A stretch of 64,000 nucleotides of DNA from Desulfitibacter sp. BRH_c19 (GCA_001515945.1 LOER01000003.1:1-64000); one strand, 5' to 3'; numbered from the stretch's first letter, positions 26,795 through 36,054 are shown. The notes: generated by a model from the sequence alone, not told the origin. Program-made: numbers and translations.

Positions 26795-27601
26795 ATGAAT
26801 TATCCCGTTAAAAAGTGGTATAATGCGATTTTCACAAGAAAATCCAGAAGAAAGTTTTTAAATAAGAAGATTTCACTAGAATTCATGTCTCAGTTAAAAA
26901 AGGTCAGTACGGAGCTAAATCACACTATGAGCGGTGCAAGGGTTGTTATTGTTGAGGAAAACCCTGATGAAGTCTTTAAAGGTATTGTGGGTTCTTACGG
27001 GAAAATTACAGGTGCACCTGCCTATGTTGCATTTGTAGGTGACATGAATGACCAAAATGTGCAAGAAAAAGTCGGATACCTTGGGGAAGCACTCATCTTA
27101 GAAGCAACCTCATTAAACTTGGCAACCTGTTGGGTGGGAGGTTTTTTTAAACCAGAAGCAGTTGCTAGTCATATTAAAATAGATAATCACGAAAAAGTAT
27201 TGGCGGTGACCCCAATTGGCCATGTACAACAAGAATATACAATGCAGGAAAAATTAATGTCTGGAATGTCTTCTAGTCGTAAAAGAAAAGATCTAAATAT
27301 CTTGTTACCAAAATCTTCTCCTGAGAACCTTGAAGAGTGGGAAAAAACTGCCATAGAGGCAGCGAGGCTAGCACCATCTGCAGTAAACAGGCAGCCCTGG
27401 AGATTTGCTTTGGAGAATAATGCTATTAAAGTTTCAATGGACAATTTTAAAGGTACATATAATATCTCTAAAAGACTTGATTGCGGGATTGCTATGCTCC
27501 ATTTAGAGTTAGGAGCCATGTATTCGGGTGTTAAAGGTACCTGGGATTATCTACCAGACCCTGACGTTGCCATTTTTAAAGTGGAAGGGATTGTGACATA
27601 A
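26795..27601 (+). CDS. Nitroreductase family protein (TM1586-like)
   Basis: A 268-residue FMN-binding nitroreductase-fold protein of the fused type with two half-domains. AIFTRKSRRKF (about 11-21) is the FMN phosphate-binding segment, GEALILEATSLNLATCWVGG (about 97-116) is the core helix, and AARLAPSAVNRQPWRF (about 189-204) is the second FMN motif. The substrate is not known. AGGAGG precedes the ATG. The stop codon overlaps the start of dppA (TAATG), so the two are translationally coupled. Confidence 0.88.
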   Translation: MNYPVKKWYNAIFTRKSRRKFLNKKISLEFMSQLKKVSTELNHTMSGARVVIVEENPDEVFKGIVGSYGKITGAPAYVAFVGDMNDQNVQEKVGYLGEALILEATSLNLATCWVGGFFKPEAVASHIKIDNHEKVLAVTPIGHVQQEYTMQEKLMSGMSSSRKRKDLNILLPKSSPENLEEWEKTAIEAARLAPSAVNRQPWRFALENNAIKVSMDNFKGTYNISKRLDCGIAMLHLELGAMYSGVKGTWDYLPDPDVAIFKVEGIVT

Positions 27602-28398
27602 TGAAAATATATATAAGTGCAGATATGGAAGGTGTTACTGGAGCATCTCATTGGGATGAGGTGAATAAGGAGAAGGAAGTCTATCAAAAGCTTGTTGAAC
27701 AGATGACTAGTGAAGTAAAAGCAGTTTGTGACGGAGCTAACAATGCTGGTGCATTAGAAGTATGGGTAAAGGATGCTCACGATACTGGGAGAAACATTGA
27801 TGTTAGTAAATTACCAAGGAATGTTAAGTATTCTAGGGTTTTTAGTGGTCACCCATTTTTAATGATGCAGGACCTCGACAGCTCATTTGATGCTATTGCC
27901 ATGATCGGCTATCATTCCTTTGCTGGTTCTAATGGTAGCCCTTTGGCTCATACTCTGGACACAACAGTTAATTACATAATAATTAATGATCAATATGCAA
28001 GTGAGTTTCTAGTAAATGCTTATACGGCTTCTTTGGTAAATGTTCCAGTCATATTAGTAAGTGGTGATGAACAGCTTTGTAATCACGTATTGGAGTTTAA
28101 CAATCAGATTAAGACAATTGCTGTGAACAAGGGTATAGGTAAATCTACCATAAGTATTCATCCAGCATTAGCAGTAGATGTGATAAAGGAAGGTATTGAA
28201 TCAGCATTAAAAAATGATCTTAGCAAATATCATATTGAATTACCAGATTATTTTGTGGTTGAGATTTCATTTTTTCATCCATATATGGCCTATAAAGCAT
28301 CATTCTATCCAGGAGCAGAACAGATTTCACCAAACAGTATTCTATTTAAGTCGGAGAACTACTTTGATGTTCTAAGAATGTTTTCTTTTGTAATATAG
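27601..28398 (+). CDS. dppA: M55 family D-aminopeptidase
   Basis: A 265-residue zinc peptidase of family M55 (DppA), which releases D-amino acids such as D-Ala from short peptides. The metal site begins with SADMEGVTG (Asp8, Glu10); further ligands are in KDAHDTGRN (about 58-66) and GYHSFAG (about 102-108), and ASEFLVNA holds the conserved glutamate. It forms decamers in Bacillus. The start overlaps the previous stop. The following PhzF-like gene is 37 bases downstream. Confidence 0.93.
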   Translation: MKIYISADMEGVTGASHWDEVNKEKEVYQKLVEQMTSEVKAVCDGANNAGALEVWVKDAHDTGRNIDVSKLPRNVKYSRVFSGHPFLMMQDLDSSFDAIAMIGYHSFAGSNGSPLAHTLDTTVNYIIINDQYASEFLVNAYTASLVNVPVILVSGDEQLCNHVLEFNNQIKTIAVNKGIGKSTISIHPALAVDVIKEGIESALKNDLSKYHIELPDYFVVEISFFHPYMAYKASFYPGAEQISPNSILFKSENYFDVLRMFSFVI

Positions 28399-28435
28399 GA
28401 AGCTATCAAATATGTGGAAAAAGGAGAGGGTGTAA

Positions 28436-29224
28436 ATGAAAATATACCAGGTAGATGCATTTACCCATGAACCATTTAAAGGCAATCCTGCTGCTGTATG
28501 TATATTGGATGAGACAATGGATAAGCATTGGATGCAATCAGTTGCCCTGGAGATGAACTTATCAGAAACTGCTTTTCTATACCCCCAAAAAGACGGTTTT
28601 AATTTATCTTGGTTTACTCCTACTGCAGAGGTTGATTTATGTGGACATGCTACATTAGCAAGTGCTCACACACTCTGGGAAAATGGGTATTTAAAGGTGG
28701 AGGAGCAGGGTAAGTTTTATACCAAAAGCGGACTTTTGACAGCAGTCAAAAAAGGCGACTGGATAGAGCTTAATTTTCCAGCAGAACCTGAAAATCAAAC
28801 AAAGGCGCCTATTGAACTTATAGAAGCTGTTGGAGTAGAACCTATCTATTCCGGTAGGAATCGTTTGGATTATATATTTGAATATGATACAGAAGAGGTA
28901 ATTCGAGGTTTACAACCAGATTATATATCAATGGGAAAAGTATTAGGCCATAGAGGTGTTATAGTTACAAGTAAAGCTAACCAAGGTGATCATGATTTTG
29001 TATCAAGATACTTTGCACCAGGTGTAGGTATTGACGAAGATCCCGTTACCGGCTCAGCTCATTGCTGCTTAGGCCCTTATTGGAAAGACAGGTTAAACAA
29101 AAATCCATTGGTTGGGAAACAAGTTTCCAAAAGAAGTGGTGTGGTTAAGGTTACCATAGATGGACAGCGGGTTTTATTAAAGGGACAAGCTGTGACAGTT
29201 CTTAAAGGAGAGCTTATAACTTAG
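28436..29224 (+). CDS. PhzF family isomerase
   Basis: A 262-residue protein of the PhzF/YddE family with the diaminopimelate-epimerase fold. The catalytic glutamate is Glu44 in NLSETAF; KGNPAAVC (about 15-22), DLCGHATLASAH (about 67-78) and EDPVTGSAHCCLGPYW (about 198-213) are the conserved blocks. Phenazine genes are absent, so the substrate is unknown; the reaction is likely an isomerisation or epimerisation. AAGGAGAGGG is upstream. The nitroreductase-dppA-phzF run ends at a terminator (29281-29315). Confidence 0.93.
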   Translation: MKIYQVDAFTHEPFKGNPAAVCILDETMDKHWMQSVALEMNLSETAFLYPQKDGFNLSWFTPTAEVDLCGHATLASAHTLWENGYLKVEEQGKFYTKSGLLTAVKKGDWIELNFPAEPENQTKAPIELIEAVGVEPIYSGRNRLDYIFEYDTEEVIRGLQPDYISMGKVLGHRGVIVTSKANQGDHDFVSRYFAPGVGIDEDPVTGSAHCCLGPYWKDRLNKNPLVGKQVSKRSGVVKVTIDGQRVLLKGQAVTVLKGELIT

Positions 29225-29280
29225 CTGGATATTTAATATAGCCGCAGAAAGACTACGTAACAAATTTTGAAGATGTTTTG

Positions 29281-29315
29281 ATAGCGTCAACCGTCAAAGG
29301 GGACGCTATTTTAGA
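29281..29315 (+). terminator. Terminator of the dppA-phzF run
   Basis: Stem ATAGCGTC (29281-29288) with GACGCTAT (29302-29309), then TTTAGATTT. Confidence 0.8.
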
Positions 29316-29335
29316 TTTCTTACTACCAGTTGTGT

Positions 29336-29365
29336 TTGACTAAACAACAAAATACGTTGTATAAT
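29336..29365 (+). promoter_or_regulatory. Sigma-A-type promoter of the aconitase operon
   Basis: TTGACT (29336-29341) and TATAAT (29360-29365) with an 18-base spacer, 85 bases before the aconitase start codon. Confidence 0.72.
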
Positions 29366-29449
29366 TGTATGCAGAAATACATGAGTGGTAGAAAAATAAC
29401 TCCACATATTAATGAAAGAATTTTAATAAGAACACAGGAGGTAGATTAT

Positions 29450-31375
29450 ATGGCTTTAAACATAGTTGAAAAGATTGTCAAATCTCATCTAGGTAATGAG
29501 GGTGACATATGTACTGGAAATGAAGTGGCCCTTAGAATAGATCAAACATTGACACAGGATTCTACAGGAACCATGGCTTATTTACAACTAGAAGCTATGG
29601 GGGTGACTAGAGTGAAAACAAAAAGATCAGTTGCATACATTGATCATAATACTTTACAAACTGGCTTTGAGAATGCAGATGATCACAAATATATTCAGAC
29701 TGTTGCTGCAAAATATGGAATTAACTTTTCTAAACCTGGAAATGGAATCTGCCACCAGGTGAATTTAGAGCGATTTGCTATACCTGGTAGTACACTACTA
29801 GGGTCTGATAGTCATACTCCTACTGCAGGTGGCATGGGAATGCTTGCTATAGGAGCTGGAGGATTGGATGTTGCTGTTGCAATGGCTGGTGGTCCTTATT
29901 ACTTAAACATGCCAAAAGTGGTGAAAGTTGAGTTGACAGGAAAACTACCATCATGGGTTTCAGCCAAGGATGTAATTCTTTATCTGCTTAAACAGCTTGG
30001 CGTAAAAGGTGGAGTTGGAAAGGTTTTTGAATATGGAGGAGATGGAGTTCAGAGCCTTTCTGTTCCAGAAAGATCCACTATTACAAACATGGGTGCAGAG
30101 CTTGGTGCCACTACTTCTATTTTTCCTAGTGATGAAGAAACTCTAAAATTTCTGAAAGCTCAGGGAAGAGAAGCAGAATGGGCGCCTCTAGAAGCAGATG
30201 AGAATGCAAACTATCATGAAATTATAACCATTAATCTGTCTGAACTTCAGCCTCTAGTTGCACAACCGCATAGTCCAGATGCAGTAATTCCTGTAATAGA
30301 AATAAAGAACCTAAAAGTAGACCAAGTAGCTATTGGTAGTTGTACCAACTCATCTTATACAGACTTAATGAAAGTTGCCGCTATTTTAAGGGGCAAAAGA
30401 GTTCATTCAGAAGTTAGCCTGGTTATTTCACCTGGCTCAAAACAAGTTTTACAGATGCTTGCTGATAATGGTGCTTTGGGAGATTTAATTAGTGCCGGGG
30501 CAAGGATATTAGAGTGTACCTGTGGACCTTGCATTGGTATGGGGCAAGCCCCTGCGAGTAATGCAGTATCCGTTAGGACCTTTAATCGTAATTTTGAAGG
30601 CAGAAGTGGGACCAAAAGTGCTGAGGTTTACCTTGCGAGTCCAGAAGTAGCAGCTGCCACAGCAGTTACAGGTTTTTTAACTGATCCTAGAAGCTTAGGT
30701 GAAATAGTTGACATTGACTACCCTGAAAATTTTACAATTGATGATAGTATGATAATCAGTCCACTAGATGATACTTCTAAGGTTGAAGTTGTTAGGGGTC
30801 CTAATATTAAACCGGTACCAACGGCAAAACCATTACCCAAGGGCTTAGAAGGAAAAGTTTTACTGATAGTTGGAGATAATATTACGACAGATCATATTAT
30901 GCCATCTAATGCAAAGCTTCTTCCATTTAGGTCAAACATACCAAAGCTAGCAGAATATTGCCTTACTCCAGTTGATGAAAATTTTCCAAAAAGAGCGATA
31001 GATAATGAGGGTGGATTTATCATAGGTGGTGAAAACTATGGACAAGGTTCTAGTAGAGAGCACGCTGCCTTGGCTCCATTGTATCTTGGAATTAAAGGAG
31101 TAATAGTAAAATCTTTTGCTAGGATACACAAATCTAATTTGATTAACTTTGGAATACTGCCACTAACTTTTGAAAGACTAGAAGATATAGACAAAGTAGC
31201 AGAGAATGATATCTTATCTGCTAAAGACGTCCATTCCTTGGTAATGGAAGGCAAAGGTTCATTGTTTAATGAAACTTCGGGTGTTGCAATTCCTGTTATT
31301 TTAGATATTACACCGAGACAAAAAGAGATATTACTAGCTGGTGGATTATTAAATTTTACAACTCAAGGTAAATAG
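29450..31375 (+). CDS. acn: Aconitate hydratase
   Basis: Interconverts citrate and isocitrate through aconitate with a 4Fe-4S cluster. The 641-residue form is the shorter type found in clostridia. Cluster cysteines are in GSCTNSS (about 296-302) and in CTCGPCIGMG (about 355-364); GSDSHTPTAGG and the C-terminal swivel-domain block GQGSSREHAAL are conserved. The start is ATG 29450 with AGGAGG, since the frame extends 40 codons upstream over the promoter. It is followed by isocitrate dehydrogenase and a regulator. Together they make 2-oxoglutarate for glutamate; citrate synthase is not nearby. Confidence 0.95.
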   Translation: MALNIVEKIVKSHLGNEGDICTGNEVALRIDQTLTQDSTGTMAYLQLEAMGVTRVKTKRSVAYIDHNTLQTGFENADDHKYIQTVAAKYGINFSKPGNGICHQVNLERFAIPGSTLLGSDSHTPTAGGMGMLAIGAGGLDVAVAMAGGPYYLNMPKVVKVELTGKLPSWVSAKDVILYLLKQLGVKGGVGKVFEYGGDGVQSLSVPERSTITNMGAELGATTSIFPSDEETLKFLKAQGREAEWAPLEADENANYHEIITINLSELQPLVAQPHSPDAVIPVIEIKNLKVDQVAIGSCTNSSYTDLMKVAAILRGKRVHSEVSLVISPGSKQVLQMLADNGALGDLISAGARILECTCGPCIGMGQAPASNAVSVRTFNRNFEGRSGTKSAEVYLASPEVAAATAVTGFLTDPRSLGEIVDIDYPENFTIDDSMIISPLDDTSKVEVVRGPNIKPVPTAKPLPKGLEGKVLLIVGDNITTDHIMPSNAKLLPFRSNIPKLAEYCLTPVDENFPKRAIDNEGGFIIGGENYGQGSSREHAALAPLYLGIKGVIVKSFARIHKSNLINFGILPLTFERLEDIDKVAENDILSAKDVHSLVMEGKGSLFNETSGVAIPVILDITPRQKEILLAGGLLNFTTQGK

Positions 31376-31436
31376 AATTAAGCATTAACCATTAAGAATA
31401 CAGGAAATAAATGTATAAAAGGATAGGTGGATGATT

Positions 31437-32432
31437 ATGCAAAAGATTACCATTATACCAGGGGATGGTATAGGCCCAGAAGTAATGGAGGCAACATTAA
31501 AAATATTAGAGGCAGCTGCTTCTCCCTTTGAGTGGGAACAAGTAGAAGCAGGAGAAAAGACAATTGAAACCGAAGGAACTCCATTACCTGCTAAAGTACT
31601 CGATTCTATAAGAAAAAATAAAGTTGCTTTAAAAGGCCCCATTACAACACCAGTAGGGAAAGGCTTTAAGAGTGTGAATGTGATTTTACGAAAAGAATTG
31701 AATCTTTTCGCTAATTTAAGACCTATAAAAAACCTACCTAATGTAAAAACTAGGTTTGAAAATGTTGATTTAATTGTAGTTAGAGAAAATACTGAAGATA
31801 TCTATGTAGGAATTGAAAGGCAGATCGATGAGGGTAGGGCAGAAGCAGTTAAAGTTATTACTGCTAAAGCCTCAAAAAAAATAGCACATTTTGCATTTGA
31901 GTATGCTAAAATGTATTATAGAAACAAGGTAACTGCTGTACACAAAGCAAACATCCTCAAGCTAACAGATGGCTTATTCTTGAAATCTTGCAAGGAAATA
32001 GCCCAGGATTATCCTGATATTGAATTTAATGAAAAAATAGTTGACAATATGTGTATGCAGTTGGTACAATTTCCAGAGCGCTTTGATATTCTCGTGTTAC
32101 CTAACTTATATGGAGATATATTATCTGATCTTGCAGCAGGACTTGTTGGCGGGTTAGGATTAGTTCCTGGAGCTAATCTTGGTGAAGATGTGGCTGTATT
32201 TGAGGCTGTTCATGGAAGTGCACCTGATATAGCCGGAATGAACAAAGCCAATCCCATTGCCCTTTTACTGTCAGCATGTATGATGTTGGATTATCTAGGC
32301 TATCAAAATATAGGTCAGAGAATAAGAATTGCTATAGACCAGGTTTTAATGGAAGGAAAATTCCTTACCGGTGACTTGGGAGGGAGCAGTTCAACAACAG
32401 AGATTACTGAAGCAATTAAGTCAAAACTATAA
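31437..32432 (+). CDS. icd: Isocitrate dehydrogenase, NAD type
   Basis: A 331-residue beta-decarboxylating dehydrogenase that converts isocitrate to 2-oxoglutarate. IPGDGIGPEVM (about 6-16), RENTEDIYVGIE (about 118-129) and HGSAPDIAGMNKANP (about 259-273) are the substrate and cofactor motifs; the short form and the last motif fit NAD-dependent isocitrate dehydrogenases. Homoisocitrate or isopropylmalate dehydrogenase are relatives, but the aconitase next door supports isocitrate. Start at ATG 31437 has better spacing to AGGTGG than ATG 31431. Confidence 0.9.
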   Translation: MQKITIIPGDGIGPEVMEATLKILEAAASPFEWEQVEAGEKTIETEGTPLPAKVLDSIRKNKVALKGPITTPVGKGFKSVNVILRKELNLFANLRPIKNLPNVKTRFENVDLIVVRENTEDIYVGIERQIDEGRAEAVKVITAKASKKIAHFAFEYAKMYYRNKVTAVHKANILKLTDGLFLKSCKEIAQDYPDIEFNEKIVDNMCMQLVQFPERFDILVLPNLYGDILSDLAAGLVGGLGLVPGANLGEDVAVFEAVHGSAPDIAGMNKANPIALLLSACMMLDYLGYQNIGQRIRIAIDQVLMEGKFLTGDLGGSSSTTEITEAIKSKL

Positions 32433-32461
32433 GGGTCATATCAACCAAGGAGGCTAGTGTA

Positions 32462-33133
32462 ATGGAATATACTGGCGGCGGTGACCAGAACTCACTGCGC
32501 GGTATGGTATTTAATCGGTTACTAGACGACATTTTAAATGGGGTTTATATTCCGGGTGAAACTCTTGTTGAATCTAAATTGGCAGAAAAGCTTGGAGTCA
32601 GCAGGACGCCAATTAGGGAAGCCATCAAACAACTAGAACTAGAAGGTTTAGTCACTCCGCTACCGAATAGGAGAGTTATTGTCCAAGGTGTTACAGACAA
32701 AGATATTGATGACATTTATATTATCCGTAAAAGACTTGAGGGTTTAGCAGCCCGCTGGGCAGTTGTAAACATTACTGATGACGAGTTTCAAGAGTTAAAG
32801 AAGACTTTGGATTTAATGGATTTTTATACTGAAAGAGGAAATTTGGATCAGGTTCAGGTGTTAGATGCAGAATTTCATAGTATTATTTTTCAGGCGTCCA
32901 AAAGCAAACCACTAAGGTTTGTACTGGCGAATTTTCATCAGTTTCTTAGAAAAGCTAGAGGAGATTCATTAATGGTACCTGGAAGATTACCAAAGGCTTT
33001 ACGGGAACACAGAGCTATATTAGACGCTATTGCATCCAATGACCCTAATGCTGCTGAACAAGCAATGCAGAGGCATATTTTAGGTGCTAAAGACAACCTG
33101 TCATCACATAGAAAAGAAGTGGTTGAAAAATAG
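32462..33133 (+). CDS. GntR family regulator with FCD domain
   Basis: A 223-residue transcription factor. The winged helix is at about 14-78 (LAEKLGVSRTPIREAIKQLE is the recognition region), and the C-terminal FCD domain (about 85-215) has the metal-binding Asp and His residues in LDAEFHSIIFQAS and in LREHRAILDAI. FCD domains bind organic acids such as citrate, pyruvate or lactate. Its place as third gene after aconitase and isocitrate dehydrogenase suggests that it senses a tricarboxylic acid intermediate and controls this operon. A terminator follows. Confidence 0.92.
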   Translation: MEYTGGGDQNSLRGMVFNRLLDDILNGVYIPGETLVESKLAEKLGVSRTPIREAIKQLELEGLVTPLPNRRVIVQGVTDKDIDDIYIIRKRLEGLAARWAVVNITDDEFQELKKTLDLMDFYTERGNLDQVQVLDAEFHSIIFQASKSKPLRFVLANFHQFLRKARGDSLMVPGRLPKALREHRAILDAIASNDPNAAEQAMQRHILGAKDNLSSHRKEVVEK

Positions 33134-33201
33134 GAATTACTAAGAAGACAAACTTTTATTGAATTGCTACCTGTCAAGTAGACAGTAGAAATAAACTAAT
33201 C

Positions 33202-33240
33202 AGGCTACAGCTCGATACTCTATTGGGCTGTAGCCTTTTA
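33202..33240 (+). terminator. Terminator of the aconitase operon
   Basis: Perfect stem AGGCTACAGC (33202-33211) with GCTGTAGCCT (33227-33236) and a TTTT tail. Confidence 0.92.
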
Positions 33241-33367
33241 ATATTATTACGCAACACCGTGCTTTTTTGCATAAACTAGCTCCTGATTTGTTCATCTAAC
33301 GATTAGAATGCCACTAATTGAAGTGTTATAGATTACGGGTTGACCAACCCATCAAATCATAAATTAG

Positions 33368-33541
33368 TCAATAGCCAATAGTGCCTTCAATGATTTGTGA
33401 GATCCCAATAATTGCAATAATCCAATTTGTAAGCACAGGCAAGTCTAGATTGACTGTTGCTAATATTATCAAAAATGCTCCTATCCCAAATCTTAGTGCC
33501 CTGTCCCAAGCGGATAAATTATTTTTTACCTTTATATCCAT
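33368..33541 (-). CDS. DUF2892 (YgaP-like) membrane protein
   Basis: A 57-residue protein with two short membrane helices and the DUF2892 pattern: N-terminal DIKVKNNLSAWDRALRFGIG and final GISQIIEGTIGY. In other proteins this domain is fused to rhodanese (YgaP). The stand-alone form has no known role. The start is ATG 33541 with AAAGGA upstream; a longer frame begins eight codons earlier. Confidence 0.85.
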   Translation of the reverse strand: MDIKVKNNLSAWDRALRFGIGAFLIILATVNLDLPVLTNWIIAIIGISQIIEGTIGY

Positions 33542-33648
33542 TAATAAATCCTTTCTTTCTTTCACTCACTATTATTATTTTCTCCAAAAACCATTGTACT
33601 ATGCAGAGGTGTTATCTGGCACTCTTGAACACTTTAACATATAGAAAT

Positions 33649-33677
33649 TTTACAGTAGTGATACATACTATTGTAAA
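33649..33677. promoter_or_regulatory. Operator-like palindrome before yerC and the his operon
   Basis: TTTACAGTAGT (33649-33659) and ACTATTGTAAA (33667-33677) form an inverted repeat with one mismatch around a seven-base centre. It is 68 bases before the yerC start and not followed by T residues. TAGT/ACTA half sites recall TrpR-type operators. A role as binding site of YerC is inference. Confidence 0.5.
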
Positions 33678-33695
33678 CTATGAAGGAGATTATAG

Positions 33696-33731
33696 ATGAA
33701 ATGTAGAAAAATATACAACAATAAATACTAG
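33696..33731 (+). CDS. Possible 11-codon leader peptide before yerC
   Basis: ATG with a very good ribosome binding site (GAAGGAGA, seven bases upstream) opens an 11-codon frame, MKCRKIYNNKY, that stops at the edge of the yerC ribosome binding site. It has no histidine codons, so it is not a classical his attenuator; it may couple translation or be fortuitous. Confidence 0.35.
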   Translation: MKCRKIYNNKY

Positions 33732-33744
33732 GGGGATGGAATAT

Positions 33745-34041
33745 ATGTCATATAATCCACGATTAAAGGACCAATTTACTGATTCTCTTTTTGAGGCTAT
33801 CTTACTGTTAAAAAGTGAAGAAGAATGCTATCGTTTTTTTGAAGATATATGTACGGTAAGTGAGATAAAATCTATGTCTCAACGATTGGAGGTAGCTAAG
33901 ATGTTGGAGACGGATGCTACCTATTCAGATATAGCTGGGGTTACTGGGGCTAGTACCGCAACAATTAGCAGGGTTAAGAAATGCCTACATTACGGTGCAG
34001 ATGGCTATCGTCTGATTTTAGACAGATTAGAGGACAAATAA
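33745..34041 (+). CDS. yerC: TrpR-related regulator YerC
   Basis: A 98-residue helix-turn-helix protein of the TrpR-like YerC/YecD family. The recognition part is YSDIAGVTGASTATISRVKKCL (two helices, about 61-82). The start at ATG 33745 gives proper spacing to GGGGG. It is the first gene of the his operon, with 96 bases to hisZ. In several Firmicutes YerC-like genes are linked to his or trp genes, so a role as repressor of this operon, perhaps with histidine as co-repressor, is likely but not proven. Confidence 0.88.
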   Translation: MSYNPRLKDQFTDSLFEAILLLKSEEECYRFFEDICTVSEIKSMSQRLEVAKMLETDATYSDIAGVTGASTATISRVKKCLHYGADGYRLILDRLEDK

Positions 34042-34137
34042 AGAAGGCTTCTGCTGAAAAAGTTATTGACACTCTTCAGTAGGTCATGTTAATATTACGT
34101 TAATGCTTTATCACGTTAAACAACAGAAGGTGATTAT

Positions 34138-35316
34138 GTGGATAGTTATAGTAATAGACTTCAAGTTCCAGAAGGGTTTAAAGATTTTTTGCCTGCAGAG
34201 GCATATAAAAAAAGATATTTGGAAGAAAAATGGATACATCTATTTAAAAGTTGGGCCTATCGAGAAATAGTCTCCTCAAGCTTTGAGTATTATGATACTT
34301 TAACAATGAATGTTGGAGTAGATACGCTAAGCTTATTAAAAACTGTTGATAGAGGAGGACACATTTTAGCCTTAAGGCCTGATATGACATCCCCCATAGC
34401 ACGTCTGGTGGCAACCCGAATGAAGGATCAAAAGTTACCCCAGCGGCTTTTTTATTTAGCTAATGTGTTTCGTTATGAAAGTGAAATACAAAAAGGACGC
34501 CACAGAGAGTTTTATCAAGCTGGTGTTGAATTTATTGGGCCCAAGGGGCCAAAGGCAGATGGTGAAATAATTGCACTAGCTGTTAAAGCTTTGCAGACAG
34601 TTGGTTTGAAGAACTTCCAGATTGGATTAGGCCACATGGAAATAACAAAAGGGCTTTTAAGACAGCTAAATGGTACTGATGACAATGTGCGATCAATGAA
34701 AATAAGGCAAGCCCTAAGTCGTAAGAATTATGTGCAATTAGCTAACCTATTAAGTTTTAAAAAACAATCAATGGAAGAAAGTATTTTCAAATTAATAACA
34801 ACTCAGAATAACTTAGATGAAGTTGTTGGTAGCCTTAAAAAGCTAATCACAAACCCGGAACTTGAAAAACCGATTAAGGATTTAGAAGAACTAACCAATT
34901 CCTTAAAGGCATATGGAGTAACACAAAGGGTTTTTGTTGATTTTAGCATATTAAGGGATTTTAACTACTATACGGGAATAGTGTTTGAAGGATATAGTGA
35001 AAATCTAGGATACCCAATTTGTGGTGGGGGTAGGTATGATAATTTACTAGGAAACTTTGGCTATCCTAATCCAGCAACTGGTTTTGCTATAGGTGTTGAA
35101 AGGGTTCTTGAGGCTTTAAGCCGAGAGACAAATCTACAAGAGCCTGAAATAGACTATCTAGTATGTGGAAATCAAGAGGATGAAGTCATTAAAGAAGCAA
35201 ATCTTTTACGGTCTAAAGGATATGTGGTTGAAGTAGATCTGATGAACCTCTCAGAAAAGGATGCAGAAGAATATGCTGCTAAAAGAGGGATAAATAACAT
35301 TCTTAGATTATTGTAA
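34138..35316 (+). CDS. hisZ: ATP phosphoribosyltransferase regulatory subunit
   Basis: A 392-residue paralogue of histidyl-tRNA synthetase that forms the regulatory subunit of the short-form HisG and carries histidine feedback. The class II core is recognisable (FRYESEIQKGRHREFYQAGVE as motif 2, about 116-136, and YYTGIVFEGY with GGRYDNLLG later), but the C-terminal anticodon domain is replaced by a short stretch. Start is GTG with GAAGGTG upstream. It is directly followed by hisG, its partner. Confidence 0.94.
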   Translation: MDSYSNRLQVPEGFKDFLPAEAYKKRYLEEKWIHLFKSWAYREIVSSSFEYYDTLTMNVGVDTLSLLKTVDRGGHILALRPDMTSPIARLVATRMKDQKLPQRLFYLANVFRYESEIQKGRHREFYQAGVEFIGPKGPKADGEIIALAVKALQTVGLKNFQIGLGHMEITKGLLRQLNGTDDNVRSMKIRQALSRKNYVQLANLLSFKKQSMEESIFKLITTQNNLDEVVGSLKKLITNPELEKPIKDLEELTNSLKAYGVTQRVFVDFSILRDFNYYTGIVFEGYSENLGYPICGGGRYDNLLGNFGYPNPATGFAIGVERVLEALSRETNLQEPEIDYLVCGNQEDEVIKEANLLRSKGYVVEVDLMNLSEKDAEEYAAKRGINNILRLL

Positions 35317-35368
35317 AGATGGTACTTGATGCAAGCTAATATTAGATATAAAAAAAGGTGTGAAGCAT

Positions 35369-36049
35369 ATGAATATACATTCAGATAAATTAATTATAGC
35401 ATTACCAAAGGGTAAACTTGGCGAAGGAGCATTAGAAATATTCTCTAAAATTGGATTACCAACAGAAGGGGTTAAAACAGAGTCAAGGAAACTACTTCAT
35501 GAATTTTCAAATGAAAATATTAAATATCTTATATGTCGTCCAACTGATATACCTACATACGTGGAATATGGAGCAGCTGATATAGGAATTGTAGGTAAGG
35601 ATTCTCTAGAGGAATCTGGAGCAGATGTGTTTGAATTAGTTGATTTAGGTTTTGGATACTGCAGGTTTGTGATTGCTTTTCCCCAAGATGTAGTTGCAAA
35701 GGCTAAAGAAACCAAGGGTAATTTTGATTTAAAATATTTCAACAATGCTAGAGTAGCCACAAAATTTCCTCAGATTACAAAAAAGTATTTTAAGGACAGG
35801 GGAGTTCAGGTTGAAGTTATTAAACTTCATGGAAACATAGAACTTGCTCCCACAGTAGGTCTTGCAGATATGATTGTGGATATTGTATCAACAGGCAGAA
35901 CATTAAAGGAAAACAATCTTCTAGAAGTAGAAGAAATGTTTGAAGCTACAGCAAGATTAATAGCAAATAGGGTTAGTTATCGTATTAAGAATCTAATAAT
36001 CCAAGATCTTGCTAGTAAATGTTATGAACAAGTCAATAAAAGGAGCTAA
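35369..36049 (+). CDS. hisG: ATP phosphoribosyltransferase, short form
   Basis: Catalyses the first step of histidine synthesis, joining ATP and PRPP. With 226 residues it lacks the C-terminal regulatory domain of long HisG and needs HisZ, encoded just upstream. IALPKGKLGEGAL (near 11-23) and DIVSTGRTLKENNL (about 169-182, PRPP loop) are visible. ATG 35369 has better spacing to AAGGTG than the GTG at 35360. Five bases separate it from hisD. Confidence 0.96.
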   Translation: MNIHSDKLIIALPKGKLGEGALEIFSKIGLPTEGVKTESRKLLHEFSNENIKYLICRPTDIPTYVEYGAADIGIVGKDSLEESGADVFELVDLGFGYCRFVIAFPQDVVAKAKETKGNFDLKYFNNARVATKFPQITKKYFKDRGVQVEVIKLHGNIELAPTVGLADMIVDIVSTGRTLKENNLLEVEEMFEATARLIANRVSYRIKNLIIQDLASKCYEQVNKRS

Positions 36050-36054
36050 ACAAA

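Noticed and set aside
31036-31254. Minus-strand frames inside aconitase and the his genes
   Set aside because: They are antisense shadows of strong + strand genes without ribosome binding sites.
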